Shown here: positions 1 to 19,415 of the stretch, piece after piece
Layout: each line of letters opens with the position of its first letter
Position numbering within the stretch: the stretch's first letter is position 1
NCBI RefSeq assembly: GCF_020382885.2
Contig: NC_058499.1
Coordinates: 22,491,872 to 22,555,871, forward strand
Origin: Scatophagus argus
Taxonomy: Eukaryota; Chordata; Actinopteri; Scatophagidae
Reading direction: 5' to 3'
DNA: 64,000 nucleotides
Made by a program: the position numbers and the translations under genes
Notes under the pieces: model-generated
Seen by the model: the letters and a program-made list of their open reading frames with translations, nothing else
What the model was told of the DNA's origin: nothing
The model's database searches: none

Positions 1-784
1 GATGTTAGGGTAAGGGAGGGTGACAAAGACTGCAAGAGAAAGAGAGTGGCTTGCTACTTAAAATGGAGCCATGTGTGTGTGTGTTACATTTGAAGTGTGA
101 ATGACAGAGGCACGCAGCTGAGACCGTAGCAGCTCACATGGCCTTATTCTGTTCTGCTGTCTGAATTGCAGTATCTATTATGCTCCACAAGATTAAAATG
201 TTGGGAAGCCAATAATAGCAATTTGTAATTAAATAATAATCATTATTTCTTATGGTGTATCAGTGGTCAAATGATTCCTTGGGCCACCAAGTGGATAACG
301 TAAAAACAGAGTCTTAGATCTAGTGAGACGGACACACATCACACAGAACGACATAGCGCACACATTTAGTTTTTATCACATTGTTCACTTAGGCTTACAC
401 ACATATTCAGCCAGTCCAGTAGTGTGCTACTCCACATTTCAGTGCACAATTACACACTGCAGTTAAACTGTGCTAGGAAGAATGAAATGTACAAACTCAA
501 TATGGTGGATTATTTGTTTCAAAAGAAGTCCTTTAGTTGCATTTAGACGTTGAACTGAATGTATATGTGCTATCAAGGAGTGGAATTTTTACATAAATTA
601 AAAGGCAAAACAGAATCATGAAGGTTTTGAGTTTGCAATTCTAGAATCATAACTTTAATGTTATAATCTTTTTCCAATTTAAATAGTATTTGGCATAGCC
701 CTGGCTCTGTTGTCTGTATCATCTATCCACACAGCAGAAAACAACATCTGACAACCTTCTCCCTCTTGCTCTCTTTCCTCCCAG

Positions 785-2109
785 TTTGCATCCTGCTATG
801 CCAGTGTTCAGCCACTGCAGCTGTTTGGGAGAGGACCCAGAGGGGGCAACTATCTGTCACTGCTCACACACCGGAGCCCTCGCTCCACGCCACGACCCCG
901 CCTGGCATGCCACACTCCGAGGATGACCCTGAGACAGATCTGTCGCATGCTGAAGGTGATGAAGCAGGTCAGAAACAGAGAGGCTGCCACTCCTGCTGCT
1001 GCCGCCAGGTGAGGAGCTACTGCCCAAAGCTGTAACATGTAGCCAATGACTGGTGCAGTGATGGCCAAAGACAGTTAATCTTTATAAGTTTATTGACATC
1101 AGAAAATCCCACTGTTTTTAGCCGTACAGTCATTTATTGCTGATTCTCTGCCATTTTGTGTCTAATAACCATGCGTTTTTATAGTGGCTAAACTCTACAG
1201 CCATGCCAGCAGCTCTCTGAGTACTTATGCACATGGTGCTTTGAGTGAAATACTATCATCGGCAACTACCTTCTTTACTTACTAATTTAGCATGCTAATA
1301 TTTACTTATCAGCACTAAACCCAACAGCTGAGGCTGATGTCAATGTTATTAGTTCTGTCATTAGTCAAATGAAAACTTACTGCTTGTGCCTTAGGCAAAG
1401 TCATTAATGATCTCACGATTATGAATGGTACTTCACTAATACTCAGAAGGAAGAAATGTAATATCGTATAAAACATTAAAATTTACTACCTTTTAACCAT
1501 TTGTGAACTACTTTATTTATAAATGTTATGTTACTGTTGCTAAATAATTATTGTATGATGGGCTGTGTAGCTCAGTTATAAACCTTAGTTATAAACCATA
1601 AGTACACTCACATCCAGCTGTTTTGTGGAAGTTGAATGGAAATTTTTAACAGTGATAATGACTCTGACAGGTGTGGATAGGTATGTGTACTATTATTACA
1701 TTGTAGGAAGGATTATAACCAGTCTGTGCTGGTGTTGGCAGCCCCAGAGTGGACTGTGATCACACCAGTGATTCCATCAGCAGAGGCCACAGGAGTCTGT
1801 GGTTAATTATTAAACCCTCTCGTGTCACTGCCAGAACAAACACTCAATCACACTTGCTCCTCTCATTTGTCTGCCTCCGTGTCTGGTTTCTCTCTGTGCA
1901 CAGGAAGCAGGGGTCTGCAGTTCCGGCTCCAGCGTCTCCTGGCACCAAGTCGGAGAAGAAATGTGTACCGAGCTGTCTAAGAAACAAACGCAGTATAAAA
2001 CGTGCTGGCTGATCCAGGAGCGCCACCCAGTTATGACTCTTTCAGAGACGGGGGATCACCAGTCTTCCAATGGGAGAGTTCATTCAGATTATTCCAATTT
2101 GGACAGCTA
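785..2109 (+). CDS. 3' end (last two exons) of an unidentified plus-strand gene
   Basis: Two exons are supported by splice signals. Exon A, 785-1008, follows a strong polypyrimidine-AG acceptor and ends at a GTGAGG donor. Exon B starts at 1904 after TGCACAG. A polyadenylation signal at 2694-2699 fits a terminal exon. Two frames stay open across the junction. One starts in phase 0 at 785, has vertebrate-like codon use in exon A (a basic helical stretch around RQICRMLKVMKQV) and stops at 2012. The other has an acidic patch and a cysteine cluster (CHSCCC) in exon A, then reads on in exon B to a stop at 2107-2109. I cannot identify the protein or choose the frame with certainty. The gene body lies upstream of the window. 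Confidence 0.45.
1280..1375. repeat. fragment of a teleost 'TAGCATGCTAA' interspersed repeat
   Basis: The segment has the TAGCATGCTAA...AGCACTAAAC...CAGCTGAGGCTGATG...TTATTAGTT pattern that I recall from abundant fish repeats. It lies in the intron between exons A and B of the first gene. The family name is not certain. Confidence 0.4.
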
Positions 2110-2710
2110 GCTGTTTGACTGAGAATGTTGGAGGACAATGTTGGCTTGACTTGCAGTCCGTCAGAGGAGAATGGCATGATGTTATTCAGACATACCCTGA
2201 GCTTTAGAAAGTGGAGCCATTCTTTTGATGTTTCTTTTTTAAAGACCAAAACAACATAAGCTACCATTTTAAAAGGGCTTCCTGAGTGTTTTTTGCTGTT
2301 TTTATTGTTCAGCAGAGTGGAACTATTACTGACTTTCTTTTTATTTTATTTTTTGGTCCCATTTAGTCTCCATATCCAAGATGAACATCACTTTTCCCTA
2401 TGATTCTCTTGAGGAACTGAGGAGTAAAAATCTATCGGGCTGCCTCCTCCTTCCTACAGTGCAGCTTGTTGGCCTGGTTTCAAAGACCTTGTCTATTGTG
2501 TATTTAAATCTATTTATTTGCAAATTAAAGAAAAAAATTAAAACCCCATACTAATCATAACTGTGGGTGTTGAAAAGTTATGAGCACATCTGCCAAATCT
2601 GGTCAAAATAACTAACTGAACTAAAATAAATGAAGCTGTTCCCTCTGTTCTTTGCATGCAGTGTTGTTTTGTGGATTTGTCTCTTTAATGTGCAATAAAA
2701 TTTTAAGAAG
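2110..2710 (+). other. 3' UTR and poly(A) site of the first gene
   Basis: AT-rich sequence follows the longest open frame and ends with AATAAA at 2694-2699, followed by T/G-rich sequence. The most likely reading is the 3' UTR of the plus-strand gene above. An ATTAAAG variant at about 2524 could be an alternative signal. Confidence 0.45.
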
Positions 2711-3984
2711 TCAAACGTAATAAATTGTAATTGTGTCATCCCACCTGCATCATCACTCTCACTCCTGACAAGTCCACTCTCTGTAGATCATTCAGTGCTT
2801 TCCAACTTGATACTAAAATGTTTGGTTGATATGGCACGTATTGTGTGAAGTTTAGCAGATGGTTTCATATTTTATTACATTAGATTCCTGAGTTTAAGTT
2901 AATTAAGTAGAGAGTGAGATGCCAGATTGTGGAAGCATAGTGATGTAAGTTAAAATAATAACCCCCCTTCCCCCAACACCGTTAACTATGCCAGTCCTCC
3001 CTTGACTACAATAGATTGTTGGAAGTGCTTCCTCAATTCCGTTTAAATGTGGACCACATCAAATGTTCTGTGCACCAGGGCTATTGCAAACCATATAACT
3101 TTTTGATATTTTTCTTGAAAATTAAAAATTCATGAACAATTTGAAAAACAGTCCTGACATATAGGCAGATAATGTTCCTATTGCAAACACGTTAGCAAAA
3201 CTTTCCCATTTACAAATTCAGCAGTCAGGGAGCAGTTAGTATTTTTAGAATCATATTTCCGAACACTGATAAATTTAAGTTCATATGAGTTAATAAAATT
3301 CATAAACTTGTGAAAAATATTTGGCATTAGCTACTTAGCTCCCTAATCTGGAAGCTTCTTTACCAGCTAGTTGCTAACTTCCTCTGTCTGCAGTTTGGCA
3401 CTGAGCAATGAACAGTGAGAGCAGAGAGGATGAGAACCATAATAAAAATAAAATAGTAAGCTAAAAGTGACTAAAAAGCAGTGTTTGAAGAAATACACAT
3501 ATCTCTTACTCGGGTGAAAGAAGTAATACACCTCTGTAAAAATACTAATTGCTTCATTGTGTTTTTCCTACCTTTGTGATTGAGCTGATTGGTTTCACCT
3601 GGTCCTGATTAACCTGTATGGAGTCCATGTGTTTTCTTTTTCAGTCGTTAGTTTGCTTGCGTGTGATCTGTATTCCTATCTGTGCTCCTGTGCGTTACTG
3701 CCGTTTTTTCTTTGCAATCTCTATAATGATCATAAGTGGTGTAGTTCAAAGAAAATAAAATCTGAACTGACCTTTGACTTCAGTAATGGCCTGATTTCCC
3801 CCCCTTACCCCACTATGAATTGGCATTCATGTTTTTGAAATACTTCCTGAACTGAATTCACTTCAGATCCTTTATCTTTTAATGTCATGTCATAATTAGG
3901 TTAAAAATGTTTTGCCCAATATTTTGTTTTATGACCAAATGCCTGCTAAATGACTTTCCCACAAGCCCTAGCTTTACTTTGTGT

Positions 3985-4145
3985 TTAGTGCCAATTTTTA
4001 AATGTTAGTACGCTAACAAGCTAAAGTAAGATAGTGAGCATGGTAAACATTATACCTGCTAAACAACAGGGCATTGATATTGTGATTGTTAGCATGTTAG
4101 CATAGTGACAAGCACATTAATGTCACGAAGCTGCTGCTGTAGACT
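3985..4145. repeat. second fragment of the TAGCATGCTAA-type repeat
   Basis: GTTAGTACGCTAACAAGCTAA...GTTAGCATGTTAGCATAGTGACAAGCACATTAATGTCACGAAGCTGCTGCTG is a degenerate run of GCTAAC/GTTAGC words typical of the same teleost repeat class seen at 1280. Boundaries are approximate. Confidence 0.4.
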
Positions 4146-5909
4146 TTTAGACTTGTTTAAATCTGCCACAACTATGATTTTCCATCTTTCCATCTAATCT
4201 AATGTGCAACTTGTTTTTACTTGCTTGCATTCGAAAAAAAAAACAAGTACATTATTGCACAAAAAGCCACTAAAATGTTGATGTTATACAAAACACAGAT
4301 AAAACACCAGTTTAGTGAACACCGTCTGTTCTACTGTACATGTAGAAGAGTGAGCATCATGTGAGCTGTAGCAAAGGCAATCAGATGGAAAAGTACTAAC
4401 TGAAAAGAGACCACGAGGTCCAGAAGTTTGTTTACTGCACAGAATTATTTATCTGCTGTATAAAAACCGTGGAAAGTACAGCTCACCTATACATTTGCAC
4501 ACAGAAAGCTTATCATATGTGTGCGTGTGTGTGTGTGACTGGGAGACCTGACACTGGGAGACCTATGACCAGTAGCCACTGCTGATCAGACAAGTCTTCT
4601 ACTGAATGTTTCATGGCCAAGATGCTTTAAAGGGTAATGCAGACTTCCTGTGCGTCCAGGTCTACATGTCTCTTTCTATATATGTGTGTGTGTGCGTCTA
4701 TATGTGAGTGCACCTGAACATGAGCGAGGAGTCAGGTTGTAGAACAGGGAGCTAAAGCTCTGGTTTCTATACAAGAAGGAAGCTGATACGTCAGATAACA
4801 GCACAACACACACAACAAAAACTGTGACCTGTAAAAGACTACTGTGTAATACGCCATAATTACATACTACATAACTACAAGGTGCAAGTTTGACATTATA
4901 AGTAAATAAACAACAGTAGCCTACATACATGTACCAACGAAAAAGAATTTCCATACTGCTCTCCCACATGAAACTGAATTTTCGGACCACTAATTCATAA
5001 ATAAGAAAAATACAAATAATCCAAGGCGATGAAGTGAAATGTGAAATGCTGGGTGAGCTTCCACAAGCACCGAAATGTCTATGTGACTCTTTACCTGCAT
5101 CACTATGTTGGTGCACCAGGATCGTGCTATTTGGTTAGGTTTGTGAAATTAAAAAGCAGAGCGTGACATCCTTTCATCATTTCTGGCTGTGAACTACCTG
5201 TATCAGCTTTACACATCTGAAGCTCAGCTGGCATAGTTACTCACTCCCTCACACACTGAGTTCATCAGCTGATTGGTGTCCACCACTCTCATTAAAAAGG
5301 CTCTGTGTCTGTATTGCGTAGGTGTGTCAGCTTTGCGGAGGTTAACATGTCATTTGGAAAGTTTGGTCATAAGGTTTTGTTTTCAGTGTGGGCTACAGTA
5401 CATATGAATCAAGGTAGAGGTTACAGGTTGGGGTTTAAAATAGAGACAGTGGAATGTTTCCACTGATTACATGCGTCTGTGTGGGAGTGGGTTAGGTGGA
5501 ACTAAAACAAAAACTGAAAATAAAATGGCAAAACGCAACAATCAGCTTGCACCATCTGTTTTTAAGACCTATTTTTACAGAGTGGTTTGTCATAAAATGA
5601 TAATTCTTCTTTTTTCATCCGCTACATCTCTCTCTCTACATCCCTCATTTTATCAAGCCCACATAGCTAAAATGAATGTAACCTAACACAACAATCCTGC
5701 AATAAATTCTCCCTTATTAAAGGCTTACTGCAGGACAGACAACTGTATGGCTGCTCCTCACAAGTAAACTGACATCATCTTAACATATAAAGTTAATATA
5801 ACACAAAACCCACGACTCTAGTTTTTCAACCACCTTCTCAAATCCGAAAGATGTCACACATTCTCAAAAATGAATGAACAAAAAATTCACTCTCACCACA
5901 GGCACAGTT

Positions 5910-7263
5910 CATCTAAATAAAAATCATTTATTTTTCATTAATATTATTATTATTATTAATATTATCATCATCATTCTATCTAGAGAGAGTCCACCATGCC
6001 GCTTTCAGAACTGGAGTAGTGCTAAGACGTCTGTCTGTCTGTTGGGGTACAGGATGGGGGGGTTAAACAGACGGATAAATGAACAGGTTGGGAGGGGAGG
6101 GGGGTTGGGACTTGTACAGGCTCACACTCCTGTTCATTCTCCATGCTGATGCAAACAAAGAGAGGATGACATAAAGGAGGGACGACAGAGAGAAGAGGAA
6201 GGACTGAATTGTCTTAAAAAGTAGTCTGTCCTCGTCGGCCTACATGACACTGAGCTGGGAGGAAAAACATGAGTTGGGGGACGACGAGGGAGCAGCTTCA
6301 AGCTCATTGGTCAGGCTGCTGGACAGGGAACCAGGGCAAGCCAATCGCAGACTGATACAGAGGAGGAGGGTGTATGTATACATGTCCGCAGGTGTGGATG
6401 TGCTTGCATTGGTGTGTGTGTGCGTGTGTGTAAATGTGTGTATCTGTATGCACATATCTGTGAATGTGTAACTGGTCAGAGTTACTTTGATCCATTGTCA
6501 CTGTACACTTGTCAAAGTTACTGTCACAACTGGGTACAAAGTTGAGGTAACAAACATCGTTCTTCTTCCACTTCTGTAGAGAGAAAGAGAACAAAAGAGA
6601 GAGTGTGAGGAGGAAGAACAAGAAAAGAAGGGACATGATTACAGAAATCATGACTTAATGTTTCAGCCAAACTGAAGTGTTTGATATTCCCAGTCTACTA
6701 CACAGTGAAAGCAGCAAAGGTAAACATGTTTTCACCCATTAATGATGCAGTCCTCTGGACAAGCCAGTCACAGTACAAGTACAGATGGGTGACAATTTAA
6801 AGGGAAAACGAATAAATGAGTGTATAAAATACAGTAGCAAGAACAGATGCTTCTATACAGTGTCAAAGGCTGTTTTTCCTTCTCCCATCATTCTGGACTG
6901 TTACTATATTGGCATGCATCTCCCTCACAGCACAGTCAGGTGGTAGTAATAGTGGATTTACTGAAAAGTGTGTTTACGCCAGCTGAATGTGTGAAGCTGC
7001 TCTTGAGTTCTGTTGTTTTGTTTCATTAACTGCCACAAACATTCACATGATCGCTTTGGTTAAAAAAAAAACAAAAAACAAAAAAACAACGGGGTGAGAT
7101 TTTTCTCATTTCCAACGTGAAAGCAAAGCCAAGGACCTCAGATCTGTGAGTTAACAAGGAGACGCCGAATGGCCTGGATAGCAGCCGTGAGACGACCAAA
7201 CATCACTGTCAACGCAATCACCAAAATCAGACACATGTTGGTGTGTTCACGGCATTTTCAGAA
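5910..7263 (-). other. possible small unannotated gene or alternative 3' exons (two exon-like islands)
   Basis: Island 1, 7138-7236, reads M-C-L-I-L-V-I-A-L-T-V-M-F, then a basic amphipathic stretch (GRLTAAIQAIRRLLVNSQI) and a stop, with good vertebrate codon use. It looks like a membrane segment with a C-terminal tail, but I find no clear acceptor in frame. Island 2 begins after a strong pyrimidine-AG acceptor at 6580 and reads KWKKNDVCYLNFVPSC... before running into CA-repeat sequence. Further down the minus strand a second acceptor-like site lies near 6350 and AATAAA-type signals near 5918. These could be a small separate gene, alternative 3' exons of csnk2a2, or chance. I do not recognise either peptide. 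Confidence 0.2.
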
Positions 7264-8433
7264 AATAAAATGAATGGCTGCTAATCTTGGTCTGCTTATT
7301 TCTATTTATCATTAACATGTCATTGATATGTCAGGTGCAGGAAAATGTCCTCAACTGCTACTTGCTCATATGGTGGCAAACACCAGGCCTACACTTTACA
7401 AACTGCCTGATGGTGATAATAAATATTGTAGTTCAGTAGCAATGTATGAAACTATATTCCAACTACTTTAATTAAGCCATAAGAAGTCCTCTGTGAGACC
7501 ATGTGCCATTTACTCATGCAATAATGTGTAACACTTCTTGTTTAAAAGTCTTTTCAGTTTATTACAAACATTCTTGTACAGTGCAGTGACACTGTTAAAG
7601 TTCCAGTAACAGTGCAAATAAGGTGCCAACAGCAAAAGACTGTGTGCAAACAGATAAATAACACTGCAAATGAAGTGCAGTGTGCAAACCCAGATAAGTA
7701 TCACTGCATGTGCTCATATGGATCGATTTCACCAATTTTACTAATTTTTTCGATGTACCGAGCCTTTGGAACAGGGTCCAGCTTGTTTCTGCTTTGTTTG
7801 AGAAAAAGTGAATCACAATGAAAATGTAAAATTTGGTGCAGTTTGTGTTGCTTTCAAAAATAAAAATTCATGATCCAAAAAGGCAGTCTGCAGCCAAAAC
7901 ATGACATCAACATGAAGTGCCAAAAACTGCAGTTCCTGGAGTGACCACTTGAGGGTGGCTCCAAAGGTGAGCCAATGCCAGGAAGATTCTATGTTAAAAT
8001 GCTCAACTTTACAGTAGAAATAAACATGTCCATAGCCTAGAACAAAAAACAGTTTTGGTCTCTAAAGCTAAATTCCCTGTTCATGACAACTTTAAAGGGT
8101 GAATTTTTATATAGCTCACAAGATTAAAGAGTAATTCAACTACTTCTTTCTGCTGAAAATCCATTTAAATAGATATTTAGTAGTGTCACTGATCGATTCA
8201 GGCCCAAATCTTGACATTTTAGTGGAAAGTATTTGAATTTTCCGTTTTGTGCATAGCATAGCATATGCATAGCGACTGTCCTCTACAGGTTGAAACCCAG
8301 CTGACGGTTTGAGCGGATTACTTGGATTTAAAATTGTGACTGACTTGTTTCATGGTACTGTTAGCATAGATATTTTGGTGTTAAAGGTATACACAATGAC
8401 CGATGAGTAACCTTTCAAGCTGTTACCTGCGTT

Positions 8434-16819
<8,386 letters not shown>

Positions 16820-17930
16820 GACGAGACCCGAGGCTCGGGTGCTCTGGAGTATGTGTCACGGATCTGCTGGGGTGGGGATCCAACAGGAACGGGAGAGGGT
16901 GGGGGGTGTATGGGTAGATCGGTAACTGGATTTGTTGTCTGTGTGGGTGTCAAGTGGAACCGGCCAGCCTGCTAGCTTCCCTCTTCAGCCAGATTGAGAG
17001 AAGGGGATGGGGGTGGGGGCTTTGGGGAGAGAACCGGAGATGTCCGCCGGAGGTTCGCCGCAGTCAGTGCGCGCCGAGCAGCGCTCCTTAGTCGGATTGT
17101 CAGAAGCAGCAGAGCCGGTGTCTGTGGTGCTCGGAAAGGGGAGGGGGGCTGATGAGAGTCGGGGTGATAGTGCAGCAGAGGTTACACACACAGATGGGGA
17201 GGCAGCAGGGTGTTGAGGTAGAGAGGAATCGGACCCCTAAAAGGCCACAGAGGAGGAGGACAGAGGGTCGGTGATCTAAATATCACGGGATGAAATTCCG
17301 AAGCTACTCTCTGCGGGCCCTAAATCCGAAACGTCAGGGGAGGAAACGGGTGGGCTTCCTGCACTAGCCGATGGACGGTCGGGGAGGTGGGTGGCCCTCG
17401 GTGGTCCAGTGTTAGCTATAAATCAGCTGTTGATGTGACGGATCGGTAGTGGGGGTCGACCGGAGGGAGAGGGGGGTGGAGCAGCAGAGAGATCGATGTT
17501 GTTAGCTAACGTTAACCAGCGATGCTACTTCAGCGCGAAGATGTCGCACCGACTGGGAGCGCTCGGCGCCGTGCACCACCATCGGCGGAGCCCGCGTCAT
17601 GTGCAACCGGCTGTGCGGGGAAGCAACGCCTAAATGGACCGATACCAGACGCCGACGGACGGCCCGGAATTCGGGAGTTTCTTCTGCAGCCACAGACCTC
17701 CCCGGTGGAGAGCGCAGGGAAGGGAAGCGGATTGCGATTGAAGGCGAGCGAGAGAGCCGCCCGGATGTGAACGCAGCTGGCTGCCGGGGTGAAGATGAGG
17801 AATGTGATTTTCGACTGAGCAGTCGGGAAAGAGCGCCCTCTAGTGGGGAGGATGTGACAGTGACCAAAGATGTTATGGAGACAGAAACTCCACTGACCTG
17901 ATCTGATGGTGTTTTTCGAGTGAGACATGT
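16820..17930 (-). promoter_or_regulatory. CpG-rich promoter and 5' UTR region of csnk2a2
   Basis: GC content and CpG frequency rise sharply directly upstream of the csnk2a2 start codon at 16819 and fall again near 17.95 kb. Long open frames on both strands here (for example 17502-17928) are the usual by-product of a CpG island, not genes. Housekeeping kinase genes typically start from such TATA-less islands. The exact transcription start cannot be placed by eye. Confidence 0.7.
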
Positions 17931-19415
17931 TATCCCGAAACCACAGCTACGATTTCCGTAGTGTCAGTTGGCGAGGCGCCGGCCTAACAAGCACACAGCA
18001 CCGCGATATATTTCACTGCATGTCGAATTACAATAACTAGCCTAAGTAACAGCAGGTTATCTTAGATTAGATGGTGTCTGTAGCCTGATAAACGACAGCA
18101 AGTCAATCTTATGCTGGTCAGTGTCCAATTGGAGACAGCTGAAAATAATATTGGCCCATGTCCCGTAAGGTGATTTATATTTATCTTGTACTCACAAAAT
18201 AATAAACTTGTCCATGACTTAAATGCTAATTTCTCCTTAGATAATAAAAGCATCAAATATCACCTACATACTGTCACAGCAGATCTATCCATTAATCCTA
18301 GATCAAATTTTACAATGATTTTTCATGAATACACCTTTATTACTATTAATACAATCAGCCTATAACCCATCACTTAATTGTCTTAATCATTATTTCATAT
18401 ATAATGGGATAATTGCCATATTAGCAATAGAATTATGTGACTTTGTAGTATATGTTTGTCTCTTAGTTCCTCCTGTCCATGCAGGACATTGAGTGGACAG
18501 CAGATTGTGGTTATGTGAGGTAAGCACCTGCACTTGATATAAATCACAGTAGTGAAAAGTAGCTAAGTAGATTTAGTCAGGTACTGTAATTGAGAACGCT
18601 TTGCTTGAGTAATTCCAATTCTAATACATTTCAGAGGGAAATACAAATCTATTCAAAAACGGTAGTTAGTGTTTTTTTTAGAGATTAAATGGATTTTCAT
18701 ATACAAAATAATAGGTGGTCTTATAAATACGATGTATTTCTTTACATACGACATAAATTCTGATGGAAAATGAATGAAAATCAACTAATTTTTACATTTG
18801 TTTTGATATATCATTTAAAGGTACCCTGTGGAGTTTTTTGTAAACAAACACTTTTATGTTTACATTCATTATTTCTCACCACAACACGGCATTTACTCTT
18901 GTGGTCTAACACACATGCTAAAAGCATTTCCTTCATGAAACATTTGCAAGCAAGACATTTAAAGAATTTCAATTATTACTAGTAATAATAATCATATAAT
19001 GTCTCATTTTGTGGTTGTACCATTTAACAAGTTATTTGTAAATGAGCTTCATGGAAGTACTGACTCTGATGAAAAACTGACCTTTGAATGTTGTTTTTTC
19101 CCCACTTAAATAATATCATGACTAATTTAAGTTAATAAATGAAAAAAAAAGTTTAATTTGTTAGTGCTGTGTGTAATTGAATGCTACATACATACATACA
19201 TACAGTTAATCTTAGCATGAATTTACATGTACTGTACGTTGCCACAAGTTTCATTTCTTTTTTTCAACATCATTCACATAAACTACAGTACAATTTGAAA
19301 AGCTATAGGAGGGAACAGGGCTGTGAGGACAAGGAGGGGGGGGGGCACCAGTTCCCAAGGACAGAACACAGGAACTAACACAGCAAGCATGCAGAGAGCA
19401 AGAGACACCAGGGTC
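17931..19415. other. spacer between csnk2a2 promoter and znf319 3' end
   Basis: AT-rich sequence with no coding signal on either strand. It contains the repeat head at 18818, a (CATA)n run near 19187-19203 and a G-tract near 19336. Nothing else is seen. Confidence 0.6.
18815..18900. repeat. 'GGTACCCTGTGGAGTTT' interspersed repeat, copy 2
   Basis: AAAGGTACCCTGTGGAGTTTTTTGTAAACAAAC... shares its first 21 bases with the repeat at 14142. It continues with TTTATGTTTACATTCATTATTTCTCACCAC, a tail also common in fish repeats. It lies in the spacer between the csnk2a2 promoter and the znf319 3' end. Confidence 0.45.

Larger units (their letters stand above)
2711..8433. other. gap between convergent genes; mostly non-coding
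   Basis: This stretch separates the plus-strand 3' end at 2.7 kb from the csnk2a2 stop codon at 8434-8436 on the minus strand. It is AT-rich, with short (TG)n tracts at about 4518, 4681 and 6413 and an (ATT)n run at 5941-5960. Open frames here, such as 146 codons at 4676-5116 minus, have no coding-like composition. The part next to 8434 is presumably csnk2a2 3' UTR; a TTTATT (AATAAA on minus) occurs near 7557. Two exon-like islands are listed separately. Confidence 0.6.

Noticed and set aside
4676-5116. 146-codon open frame on the minus strand
   Set aside because: Its composition is that of AT-rich spacer, no motif is visible, there are no flanking splice or promoter signals, and it ends in a (CA)n-derived THTHI peptide.
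17502-17928. Several open frames on both strands (up to 132 codons) upstream of csnk2a2
   Set aside because: They overlap one another in all frames within a CpG island, where stop codons are rare. None resembles a known protein.
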